Below are positions 43,891 to 52,281 of a stretch of 64,000 nucleotides of DNA, one piece after another. Below the pieces are notes generated by a model. The model ran no database searches, was not told the DNA's origin, and worked only from the letters and a program-made list of their open reading frames with translations. Every line of letters begins with the position of its first letter. The first letter of the stretch is position 1. Position numbers and translations under genes: made by a program. This DNA is from JBEVNR01 sp040507985 (GTDB taxonomy: Bacteria; Pseudomonadota; Alphaproteobacteria; Rickettsiales; UBA6187), in assembly GCA_040507985.1 (NCBI GenBank), contig JBEVNR010000023.1, positions 23,187-87,186 on the forward strand, in the 5' to 3' direction.

Positions 43891-44511
43891 ATGACGACTC
43901 CGACGCCATCCCTGGAGATAGCGCAGCGGCTTACGCGGCGCTTTCGAGACATTTGCGGCGAAAGCGGCATTGATTTCAAGGACCCTGACGTGGCGGCCAT
44001 CGAAGAGGAATTCGCCGCCATCATGCGCGACTATCTCTACCATAAAAATTGCCAGATTTACCAGGAGGTGCGAAAAATCATTGAGCGCATCAACGAAACG
44101 CGCAGCGTGGTGGTGAACGCCCATTGCATGGCGGAAAACCCGCTTGGGCGGATTCAAGACGAAATAAGCGCCGTGATGAAACATAACGAGCGCGCCGCCG
44201 AACGCATTATCACGGGCTGCGAATGCATTCAACAACGCGTGTCGAAAAAAGACGGCGCCGCTTGCGCTGCCGACGTGTCGGGCGCGCTGGCGGAAATTAT
44301 GCAGGCGTGCGATTTCCAGGACCTCTCCGGCCAACGCCTCACGAAAGTCGCGGAGACGCTTGATTTCGTGGACGATACGATCGGCGGGTTGGTGCGGATG
44401 CTTGCCGCCCAAATTAAGGCCGAACGCTCCGAAACCGACGAGCTGCGCAACGGTCCGCAAATTGACGCGATAGACCAAGACGACATTGATAAATTGTTCG
44501 ACATGGCATAA
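43891..44511 (+). CDS. cheZ: CheZ-like CheY phosphatase
   Basis: A 206-residue helical protein with the CheZ active-site motif ACDFQDLSGQRLTKV (about residues 145-159), including the Asp and Gln that act in CheY-P dephosphorylation. The C-terminal tip DQDDIDKLFDMA resembles the CheY-binding tail of CheZ. The middle is a long helical hairpin. AAAGGA precedes the ATG. Adjacent to cheY and probably cotranscribed; the pair is typical of Rhodospirillales-like alphaproteobacteria. Confidence 0.9.
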   Translation: MTTPTPSLEIAQRLTRRFRDICGESGIDFKDPDVAAIEEEFAAIMRDYLYHKNCQIYQEVRKIIERINETRSVVVNAHCMAENPLGRIQDEISAVMKHNERAAERIITGCECIQQRVSKKDGAACAADVSGALAEIMQACDFQDLSGQRLTKVAETLDFVDDTIGGLVRMLAAQIKAERSETDELRNGPQIDAIDQDDIDKLFDMA

Positions 44512-44554
44512 GCTATAACATAGTTTTTTATGCGATTATGACAGGGACGGTTCT

Positions 44555-46342
44555 ATGACGCCGATGAAAAAAATCGTCGCTTCCTCAAAAGAGCCTATCG
44601 TCGTCCTGCACGGCGACGAGATGGCGCAGGTGGCGTTTGAACGCATTTTGGACGTATTGGTGCGTCCTTACGTCGATATGGAGATCATCGAGCGCGACCT
44701 TTCCGCCAGAAATCGCATCCTCACCCAAGGCGCCGTCGTGGCGCACGCCATCGAAGACCTTAAAAAACACAAAATCGGCGTGAAAAACGCCGGCATTACG
44801 GTGAACGCGGAGCAAAAACGCGCGATATACGACGCGTTGCAACAAGAGGGCGCGAAACTTCCCCCCGTCGACTCCCTACCGGCGGCGGCGGTCAAGTCTC
44901 CCAACGGAGCGATTCGCAAGGGGTTGGGCGGAAATATTTCCCGCGAGGAAATCCCCTTCGCCAATATCCAAAAACGCATTCCCGAATGGAAAGGGCGCGA
45001 CGTGCGCGTGTCGCATCCTTTGTCCTCGGGCATGCGGGCGGCCTTTTCCTGCGCCTCTCCCGCCTCCGGCATGGCGACGCTGGAACATATCAACGCAAGC
45101 GGCGAGACGCGTTCGCTGCATTCCCGCCCCGTCGGCGAAGGCGATCCGCTTCTGTTGGCAACCGCTTGCGCCGACGAATTGGCGCGATGGGCGGCGCATT
45201 TTTTTGAAACCGCGCTCGAATTGAAAAAAAACGCCTACGTCGCCTTGAAGGATACGGTCGTTCCCGGCTATGACGGCGTGATGCGCGCGATTATCGACGA
45301 TATTTTCAAGGAAAAATTCGCCGAGCGTTTTCGCGAGGCGGGCATATTTTATCGCTACGGACTGATCGACGCGCAGGCGGCGGACATGATTATCTCTCCC
45401 CCTGCCTCCGCCTTGTGGGGATTGCCCGAAAACGAGGCCGGCGCCAATTTTTCCGCCCTGGTGGAATTACTGAAAAAAGACGGATTCCCCGATCGCGGCC
45501 AGCACATTTCCGTCTCCCGCATGAGCGCCGGCGGCGGCGACCAATATAACGGCTATAACGCAAAGGCCGAAGAAAAAGGCGTGATCCGCTTACGGGTGAA
45601 CGACAAAATCTTGCATTCCGTTCCCGTTTCCGCCGGCGATCCGGTTATGTTCATGAGCAACGAGCGCGCCGCCATCGCCGCCTTCGTACGCCGCGCCTTC
45701 GCCGACGCGAAGGAAGCGAACGAAGAAATCTATTTCGGTTTTGACGAGGGCGGGTCCGAATATGATAAGGTTTTTGCCGCCGTCGTGCGCGAGGTCTATG
45801 CCGATTTGCTGCGCTGCTGTCCGGAGCGTCCGCCTTATATGCTCTGCTCGGCGGGATTCTTATTGCAAAAAATGATCGCCGATCCCCCGAAGCGCGCCCG
45901 ATACGCGTTGCGTAATTTAGACGGCGACGTATTCTCCGACATTAGCGCCGCCTACGGCGGCAGCCTCGCCATGGCGAGTTCCGCGATTATCGGCGAAGAC
46001 GGCGCCTGTCTGTACGAAGCGCCCCACGGCACCGCCCCCGGACTGTACGAACTCTATAAAAAAAGCGGCGGCAAAGAGGCCCCGTTCAACCCTAGCGCGC
46101 TTATTTTCGCGTTTGCGGAAGCGTTGCGCAAGCGCGGCGAGCGCGACCGCAATTCTTCACTTTCCCGCTTCGGCGAAACGCTGCGCGACGCCTTGATAAA
46201 AGTGACGGACGAGGGAAACGTGACGCCGGACGTCGCGTCCTGCCTACGGCCGGGCGTGCCGAAACGCGTCGTTAATTTGTTTGAGTGCATTTCGGCGGTG
46301 GAAAACGAAATAGACGCGCGTTATGCTTGTCGCGTGGGATGA
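44555..46342 (+). CDS. Isocitrate-dehydrogenase-like protein with an internal duplication
   Basis: A 595-residue protein related to NADP-dependent type II isocitrate dehydrogenase (usually about 400-480 residues). Residues 14-150 match the family start (PIVVLHGDEM, KSPNGAIRKGLGGNISRE), and 450-530 match its end (NLDGDVFSD, GGSLAMASS, EAPHGTAPGLYELY). Between them the central module appears twice: about 150-283 (ALKDTVVPGYDG, RYGLIDAQAADM) and 316-450 (GGGDQYNGYNAK, EYDKVFAAVVREVY). Only the second keeps GDQY of RHAFGDQY, without its Arg, while the first keeps the YDG helix Lys (ALKDT). The Asp residues of DGDVFSD remain. Activity is uncertain. GGGACGG precedes the ATG. Confidence 0.75.
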   Translation: MTPMKKIVASSKEPIVVLHGDEMAQVAFERILDVLVRPYVDMEIIERDLSARNRILTQGAVVAHAIEDLKKHKIGVKNAGITVNAEQKRAIYDALQQEGAKLPPVDSLPAAAVKSPNGAIRKGLGGNISREEIPFANIQKRIPEWKGRDVRVSHPLSSGMRAAFSCASPASGMATLEHINASGETRSLHSRPVGEGDPLLLATACADELARWAAHFFETALELKKNAYVALKDTVVPGYDGVMRAIIDDIFKEKFAERFREAGIFYRYGLIDAQAADMIISPPASALWGLPENEAGANFSALVELLKKDGFPDRGQHISVSRMSAGGGDQYNGYNAKAEEKGVIRLRVNDKILHSVPVSAGDPVMFMSNERAAIAAFVRRAFADAKEANEEIYFGFDEGGSEYDKVFAAVVREVYADLLRCCPERPPYMLCSAGFLLQKMIADPPKRARYALRNLDGDVFSDISAAYGGSLAMASSAIIGEDGACLYEAPHGTAPGLYELYKKSGGKEAPFNPSALIFAFAEALRKRGERDRNSSLSRFGETLRDALIKVTDEGNVTPDVASCLRPGVPKRVVNLFECISAVENEIDARYACRVG

Positions 46343-46509
46343 AATTTTTTTCGCCATCTTTTTTTTTGCGCGGAACCTGCCCGGCGCGTTTTACCCGATA
46401 TAAAGAGAAAACCCAAAAGGAACGTCAAAAGAGCGTGAGGGGAAAAGCCGCAACCTAGCGCCGCACAAAGGAAAATTCGTCGTCAGCGAAGCAATTTGAT
46501 GGGCCGGAA

Positions 46510-49389
46510 CTAGTATCGAAGCTTATGTTGCAGTCGTTGGAACAATCTCTTGCGTGACCAGCTATGACCGGAAACAATGTCGGCTTTGAGATCGTCAAGA
46601 TCTTTGTCCGTTTTGGTGGGGGTAATCCCCATGATCATACTCATTTCATCGAAAATTTGGTTTTCTAGTGCCTTACGCTCGTTAATGTCTTGTTTGGAAA
46701 GGGTAGGCACGTGCCTAAAAACCTTCGGATCAAGCGCGAGCGTTTTGTTCCATACGTACCGGGCCGCCTTTTTCTCCTCCATATTGTCTGAGAAGCCTTT
46801 GTCGTCGACAAAAGTAGAGATGAAAGTTTTGATAACGGCCTCAACATCGCTCACGTCGCGCTTAGCCAATGCTTCTTCCGATAGATCGCTGGCGTTCGCG
46901 TCAGTCACTTTCGCAGGGAAAAGCGTGAGCATCACGCTAATGGCGACACGAATCAAGAAGCGATTAAGCACAGGAGAAATGCCGTGGGCGTCAACGTCCG
47001 TCATTCCGCCGATATTTCGCTGTATTTCATTGCGGCGCAGCAATATCTGATTCTTACGACGCTGATCAATTACCCCCCCGATAAATATATCTGTGGTAGT
47101 TTTGAGCATTTCAAGAGGATTATAGACAAGATTAACTCCGCCGCCGGCGATGATTCCCGATTCGATTCCCTTAAAAATTGCCGTAATCATCGCTCGCGCC
47201 GATTTATCGCGACTCCGATCAATGTCTTGCTTGATCATCTCCATAGAAGCAGTGAAGAAGAACATGAAAAAACCGTAGAACGTGTCGAATGCGGCAGCCG
47301 CCCTCTCTTTATTCACAGAGCCGTCATAATGTTCAACGAGGCGCTTTCTCCAAGAGTTCATTTCGATCAGATGCTGCTGCAACTGTGTAAAAGTAGCGAT
47401 GGTTTCATCCTGTTTTGTGTTATCTAACTGCATTCGCGCCATTTCGGCTTTTAAAACGTCGATTTGCTGCTGCAACGTTTTCGCCTCATTCGTCTTGGTT
47501 TGGGCAAGAACGCTGCCGGCGTCGGGTATCACTATCGTTGAGTCCTCATCTTCGTCGTCATCGTCTTCCGATTCGGAGGCGTCGCTTGGCCCATAATTGT
47601 CAGCAGTCGGCGAAAGATGTATGAATTGTCCGGATTGTCTTAGCTTATCCATGATCGCCCATCCTTGAGGGGAGATAAAATTTCCGTTCACGTCCAGATA
47701 GACCGTCGCGGATTTTCCTTCGTTAACGGCGCGCAAGACGGAAGCAAGCATGCCGTCAATCGTTTCGGAAAGCAAACCTGCGTTTTTGACGTCAAGGATT
47801 CCCAACGTTTGTGCGTGTTTTGCAACCAGTTGGAGAAGTTTTTTTTGAACTTTTTTAGTCCACTGCGCATTCTTTGATAGATCAAGATATCGAAGCACGG
47901 GAAATTGCTGCGCCGCTTGTAACAATCTCATGATTTGCAAGGACGTAAACCCAAAATCAGACGCTCGAATGCCTTCCAGCGTCGTGGCATTGTTCTCCAC
48001 GGCGGTAACGTACATGTTGATGCCGTTAACGTCTTTGCCTCCGTCTTTATCATAAAAAGCAAGCGTTTTTATGCCGTTTCTTAAAGAAGCGTTAGACATA
48101 ATGGAACGAAAGGTTTCCGCAGTTAAGCCGCATCCATATATTTCGTACGTCGTAATATGAGCACATTTAAAAAGAGATGCGAGATACGCTTGCTCAGTCA
48201 CGTTAAATTTCCTTCCGTGAAAACGTACGCAATGAATGTTCGTGTTCTTCTCACAATGCCGGAACAGGCGCGTCAACGGATCTTCAGCAAAGTTTGCGCA
48301 ATTGACGTGGAGAGATGATAACTGCGGATTGTTTTCGCGCAGAGTTACGAAGGTCTCCTGAGCACCCGGCGGAATCTCGTGATAGTCGCACGAAAAGCTC
48401 TCTAAATCTGTTTGTGGAGCATAGGCTGTGATAAGCGGAGCCAAAATGCCGACGTCCTCAAGAGGAAAGCATTGGCTTCTGACGTCGACATATTTCGTGG
48501 CCGCCGCGTTTTGGACAAGGAAATTGATCCATTTACGCTTATGTTCTTCGCCCGTCGATGGATGAGGGTGAATATAAACGTTCATCTCGCACCCTTTGCT
48601 ATCGCGAAGCTGTTGCAGATGATCAATAACGCGCTCAGAATCTGCCTTCGTCAATATGCCGTTGGTGCGAAGGTAGTTAAAGGTGCCGTTGCAACTGCAA
48701 TTCACGCCGCAAATAATATCCGCAAGGGCTTTTGACGTTCTGTCGGATAGAAAGAGGCATTCATTTGAGAAAAAAATCCCTAGTTGTTGCAAGCATATTT
48801 CATGCTCACAAAACGTAACTTGTGCATTGACGACTTTAGTTTTTCCGGCGTGAAGACAGGCACGTGCGAATTCTTCAAAATCTTTTTCTTCCTGATTGGA
48901 GGAAGGAACGTCGGAGAATTCAACCCTCAAGCATTTATGAAGAAATCGATTTGCTTGCACGATTTGTGCAAGGGGGAGAAATAACGAATACGGCAAATTG
49001 CAATCGATAAGTTGAAGGGAATGCAAACCGGAAGCGTAGTCAATATCTTTTGTCGCGGCATCTTCATTGTCGGATTCGTTGTCGGAAGGCGAGGAGTAGC
49101 GTCTCGTTTCGAGAACCTCAAATATTTTACCCCACCACTCTCTCGGGAGACGAATGTTGATAAAGGTAATTTTGTCAGATCCTACGTTTTCGATGTTCGA
49201 TCCTGTCAAAGATAGCATTAAATCTTCCCGTAGATCATTGTCTACGTCGTCATCTTCGACAAAAACGTTCCGAAGAGTGTAGTTGCCATGCTGAGCTTTG
49301 AGACATTCACCATTTGCAGAGATTTCACAATCTTCGTAGGAAGTGTTGAGCACGTCGTCAGGCGTCAGCGCCCTCCGCTCCGGAGCCAT
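46510..49389 (-). CDS. Large leucine-rich-repeat-like protein with acidic linker and coiled coil
   Basis: A 959-residue protein unlike its neighbours. Residues about 75-595 show irregular LRR-like units of the ribonuclease-inhibitor kind (LHSLQLIDCNLPYSL, LSSLHVNCANF, LRYLDLSKNAQ, LGILDVKNAGLLSETI, VYLDVNGNFIS). Then follow an acidic run SEDDDDEDEDS (606-617), a coiled coil at 625-685, a Phe-rich hydrophobic stretch (705-716), and a helical C-terminal third with GIESGIIAGGGVNLV. No signal peptide, catalytic motif or secretion tag recognised. It could be an effector delivered to a host cell, or a cytoplasmic sensor; this is inference. Start at 49389 lacks a strong ribosome binding site (AGGA 15 bases away). 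Confidence 0.75.
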   Translation of the reverse strand: MAPERRALTPDDVLNTSYEDCEISANGECLKAQHGNYTLRNVFVEDDDVDNDLREDLMLSLTGSNIENVGSDKITFINIRLPREWWGKIFEVLETRRYSSPSDNESDNEDAATKDIDYASGLHSLQLIDCNLPYSLFLPLAQIVQANRFLHKCLRVEFSDVPSSNQEEKDFEEFARACLHAGKTKVVNAQVTFCEHEICLQQLGIFFSNECLFLSDRTSKALADIICGVNCSCNGTFNYLRTNGILTKADSERVIDHLQQLRDSKGCEMNVYIHPHPSTGEEHKRKWINFLVQNAAATKYVDVRSQCFPLEDVGILAPLITAYAPQTDLESFSCDYHEIPPGAQETFVTLRENNPQLSSLHVNCANFAEDPLTRLFRHCEKNTNIHCVRFHGRKFNVTEQAYLASLFKCAHITTYEIYGCGLTAETFRSIMSNASLRNGIKTLAFYDKDGGKDVNGINMYVTAVENNATTLEGIRASDFGFTSLQIMRLLQAAQQFPVLRYLDLSKNAQWTKKVQKKLLQLVAKHAQTLGILDVKNAGLLSETIDGMLASVLRAVNEGKSATVYLDVNGNFISPQGWAIMDKLRQSGQFIHLSPTADNYGPSDASESEDDDDEDEDSTIVIPDAGSVLAQTKTNEAKTLQQQIDVLKAEMARMQLDNTKQDETIATFTQLQQHLIEMNSWRKRLVEHYDGSVNKERAAAAFDTFYGFFMFFFTASMEMIKQDIDRSRDKSARAMITAIFKGIESGIIAGGGVNLVYNPLEMLKTTTDIFIGGVIDQRRKNQILLRRNEIQRNIGGMTDVDAHGISPVLNRFLIRVAISVMLTLFPAKVTDANASDLSEEALAKRDVSDVEAVIKTFISTFVDDKGFSDNMEEKKAARYVWNKTLALDPKVFRHVPTLSKQDINERKALENQIFDEMSMIMGITPTKTDKDLDDLKADIVSGHSWSRKRLFQRLQHKLRY

Positions 49390-49597
49390 AGTTAAGTGAA
49401 TGTCCTGTCACGCAGTGACGGGCGGCAAAAAAACGACGGTTCGTAATCTTTGGATAAAGTCTGAACTTTAGGAAATATGAAAGACGCCGAACGGAGGGTG
49501 ATGTGTCCGATCGAAAATCAAAGTGAGTTAACGTAACTATGTACATCAAAAACGATGCATTATCAATAGAATTCTTGCAAAACCCGCTGCGGCAAGC

Positions 49598-49667
49598 AGG
49601 GTAAAAATATAAATTAATACGTTAGTTTTTTCTTCTTCGTCATTCCCGCGAAAGCGGGAATCCAGTG
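49598..49667. repeat. Dispersed intergenic repeat, copy 4, with palindromic hairpin
   Basis: Starts AGGGTAAAAATATAAATTAA, like copies at 16429 and 26206, then GTTAG, TTCTTCTTCGTCATT as at 9004-9018, and ends with ATTCCCGC-GAAA-GCGGGAAT (49642-49661), an 8-base perfect stem with a GAAA tetraloop. Confidence 0.7.
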
Positions 49668-49751
49668 TTTTTTTAAAATTTTGCGCGAAACGCACTGTAT
49701 GTTTAAGAAAAAATTGAGCGTGCCATGCACGCAAATGTTGTGCTTAACCTA

Positions 49752-49800
49752 GTTTCCCGCTTTCGCGGGAATGACGAAAATTGATATGTTAAACATAAAT
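49752..49800. repeat. Dispersed intergenic repeat, copy 5, inverted
   Basis: TTCCCGCTTTCGCGGGAATGACG (49754-49776 in full) is the exact reverse complement of 49638-49660. It continues into AAAATTGATATGTTAAACAT, the complement of part of 26231-26258. With copy 4 it makes a 23-base inverted pair separated by 93 bases. Confidence 0.7.
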
Positions 49801-49822
49801 GCCAGATGATGACGCTAAACTT

Positions 49823-51592
49823 TTATTTTTTGGTTGGCTCATCTTTCGGAGTAACGAGGTTGCCCGATTGAGAATTTTGCGGCGGCGAAGATAAAGACGG
49901 AGAAGGCTGCTTCTCCGAAGGTTGCGCCGACGGCGTCACTTCGACGAAAGGAGACAGGGCCATCATCGCCCGCTGCATCGCCTCCATGCCGGTCAAGGCA
50001 CCCACGCGCATGTCGGCGCCGGAGAATAGCACGCTAATCAGCAAGGGGTCTTCGTCTTTTCCCGAGAAGTCGCGCAGCAGGCCGACGAGAGCGGCGTCCA
50101 TTCCGGGTTTTATGCGATATGTCACCTCGCCTATGCCCATGCGCTTCATCGATTTCATAATTTTGTCGGCGTAGCGCACGGCGTCGCCGGTCATCGCTTC
50201 ATAATGGCGTACGGTAAGGTCGTAGCGTTTGTCGCCGTTAGATTTTCCTTCTTTTTCCTCGTCTTTCGCTAATTTCACGTCCAACCCGTAAGGATCGGCG
50301 TCAAATGAAAAATAATTAAGGGCAAGCTCCGGGTTCGATTTCGAAAGATTAACGTCGGCGTCAAGGGCTAGCCTAATTTTGCCGAACTCATGAAATTTCG
50401 GGAATAACTGAAAAATATTTTGCGCGGCGACGCTTCCAAATTTAGACGGGTCTTTCTGCCGTATTTCGCTAAGCCAATTGCCCGCGCCGAACGGAACGTC
50501 GTTTTTTACCCGATCCCAATCCTTATCGTTTGCCGCGTAAGAGGCAAAAAATCGCGTGAGTTTTTGGCGCTGATCTTCGTAAAACTCCGGCTCAACCTTA
50601 GAGGCGCTTTGCAGGTTGACGTGATATTTGTCTTTTCCGTCTAAGGCGTAATGGCGCAACTCGCCGGTAACGTTATTGCTAATAAAGGGATCTTTATAGG
50701 AAATTTCCTTTAATTGTATCGCCAATCCTTTTTCGCCCTCGCGCTCGCCGGAAAAATTCAAGACCAGATCGGCGTCTTTTACGTCGCCTTCACCGAACAC
50801 GCGATCAAAATTGCTGAGCACCTTGCGGGGATAAAGCTTGGCATAATGTTGACGCACCGCTTTGTTTCCCTCGGCGTAGGAGTCGCAATCTTCGTAGAAC
50901 GCCTTAACCGAAAACGCGTCCGCTCCGTTGTCTTCGAGCAGAAATTGGTCGTCCTTGCAGGCGCGCACGGTCAATTCCTTCCCGTTTTTATCGCGGGTTT
51001 TCCATTCTCCGTCCAACGTGGCGAACGCGCGTTTTATCGAGGACGCCAACGGATATTTTTTTCGCACGTCGCTTAGCGCCTCTTCCCACAACAGGCTGGG
51101 CCTGTTCGGAAGACCAAACGTGACCTCGGCCCTGCTATGCGCCGCCGGCGTAAATATGTTGGTGATGCTATGCCCGTCAATGTCGCTGACATGCTTGATG
51201 TTTCCGTCGACGGAAATCGAAAAGGTTCGAGAATACAGATCCGCTTCAATAATCGCGTCGCCTTCGACGGAGGCCGTTTCCTGCCAGTCCGAAAAAGCTT
51301 GTTTTTTATCGGCGACCATCGTCGCCTGATAATATTCCGGCGCGCGCTCCTTCACCAACCGTTCGGCGTCCAGCGTAAAGCGCGGTTGATGCAGCACGGT
51401 TCTGATGCGGAAGGGAAAGCCCGAACTTTCCATCGACGCATATTCAAGCTTACCGTACGGCGATTTGTCGGCAAACGCCTTAATGCGCCTCTCCAAATTG
51501 TCCGCATGCTTTTTCCATGCAAGCGCATAGGCCCCCGCGCCCACAACCGTTAGCGCGACAATGACGATCCCTATTTTTTTTCTCTTGCACAT
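49823..51592 (-). CDS. Membrane-anchored DUF2125/DUF945-like periplasmic protein
   Basis: A 589-residue protein with one N-terminal helix (about residues 6-24) and a large periplasmic part. The motif SSGFPFRIRTV near residue 57 and the beta-rich organisation suggest DUF2125, an alphaproteobacterial family, or the related YdgA-type DUF945; the assignment between them is tentative. The C-terminal 50 residues are Pro/Ser-rich and probably disordered. An ATG at 51592 and a GTG at 51595 are both possible starts. Function unknown. Transcribed in the same direction as rpoC and the glycosylase, after a gap of about 100 bases. Confidence 0.7.
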   Translation of the reverse strand: MCKRKKIGIVIVALTVVGAGAYALAWKKHADNLERRIKAFADKSPYGKLEYASMESSGFPFRIRTVLHQPRFTLDAERLVKERAPEYYQATMVADKKQAFSDWQETASVEGDAIIEADLYSRTFSISVDGNIKHVSDIDGHSITNIFTPAAHSRAEVTFGLPNRPSLLWEEALSDVRKKYPLASSIKRAFATLDGEWKTRDKNGKELTVRACKDDQFLLEDNGADAFSVKAFYEDCDSYAEGNKAVRQHYAKLYPRKVLSNFDRVFGEGDVKDADLVLNFSGEREGEKGLAIQLKEISYKDPFISNNVTGELRHYALDGKDKYHVNLQSASKVEPEFYEDQRQKLTRFFASYAANDKDWDRVKNDVPFGAGNWLSEIRQKDPSKFGSVAAQNIFQLFPKFHEFGKIRLALDADVNLSKSNPELALNYFSFDADPYGLDVKLAKDEEKEGKSNGDKRYDLTVRHYEAMTGDAVRYADKIMKSMKRMGIGEVTYRIKPGMDAALVGLLRDFSGKDEDPLLISVLFSGADMRVGALTGMEAMQRAMMALSPFVEVTPSAQPSEKQPSPSLSSPPQNSQSGNLVTPKDEPTKK

Positions 51593-51696
51593 CACGCGAC
51601 TTTTTCCTTCACGCTAAGGTTTTATTTTTTGTCCTTACCGGACTTTCGCTTTTTATACCATAGACTTATTGCGTATTTCTTACTTCATTGCTAAAG

Positions 51697-52281
51697 CTAG
51701 GCTAAAAAATTTTTATCCTTTACTAAAAACCGCCAGGGCTTTTCCAAGCCGACGCGAATGCCGACGCGAGGCGTCCTCTCCACCTTATCGTCGGACAAGG
51801 AAATCCCTTCCGCCACGAAAAAATCGTCGGCTTGCGTAAGGTCAATGCCGCTATGCGCGGTGGTTACGCCTAAATAACGCGCCAACTTGCCCGGACCGTC
51901 CGTCTTAGCCGCGCTTTCCTTCGCAACCAATCCGCGAATCAACACGGCGGACGGAAAGTTTTCACGTTCCGTCACGATATTTATGCAATAATACATGCCG
52001 TAAATAAAATAAACGTAAGAAAAGCCTCCGCGATAAAACATCGGCGCGTTGCGCGGCGTTTTGCCTCGAGCGGCATGAGAAGCCGGATCGTCTTGTCCGA
52101 CATAGGCTTCCGTCTCGCTAATATATCCGTATTTTCCTTTAAAAAACAGACGCTTTCCCAATAATTCCCTTGCCGCCTCCAAGGTAGGGCGCATGAAAAA
52201 ATCAACCGACACGCGCTCGGGAAAGAGCGCTTGCAAATGAAGCTCTTCCCCGGTCGCATCCGCCCTCACGATTTTAGGCAA
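51697..52281 (-). CDS. 3-methyladenine DNA glycosylase (Mpg/AAG family)
   Basis: A 194-residue base-excision repair enzyme that removes alkylated purines. Recognised by DFFMRPTLEAARELLGKRL, ETEAYVGQDDPASHAARGKTP with the catalytic Glu, RGGFSYVYFIYGMYYCINIV, VLIRGL, DGPGKLARYLG and the C-terminal GIRVG. Best start is TTG at 52281, which overlaps the end of rpoC by eight bases; GTG at 52269 is an alternative, but an ATG at 52194 would cut into the conserved DFFMRPT segment. So translation is probably coupled to rpoC. Full length for the family. Confidence 0.9.
   Translation of the reverse strand: MPKIVRADATGEELHLQALFPERVSVDFFMRPTLEAARELLGKRLFFKGKYGYISETEAYVGQDDPASHAARGKTPRNAPMFYRGGFSYVYFIYGMYYCINIVTERENFPSAVLIRGLVAKESAAKTDGPGKLARYLGVTTAHSGIDLTQADDFFVAEGISLSDDKVERTPRVGIRVGLEKPWRFLVKDKNFLA

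Larger units (their letters stand above)
49390..49822. other. 433-base repeat-rich spacer without a gene
   Basis: Spacer between the LRR-like gene and the DUF2125-like gene. Near the LRR start is a short inverted repeat GTCAC-GCA-GTGAC (49407-49419). The remainder is occupied by two inverted copies of the dispersed repeat. The only sizeable frame (49546-49734, minus) is made of the repeat and is not a gene. Confidence 0.5.

Noticed and set aside
49358..49549. 63-residue minus-strand frame at the LRR gene start
   Set aside because: Overlaps the LRR gene start in another frame and has no ribosome binding site.
49546..49734. 62-residue minus-strand frame with SRFRGNDEEE
   Set aside because: It is translated from the CGTCATTCCCGCGAAAGCGGGAA repeat, a common source of false genes; no ribosome binding site.
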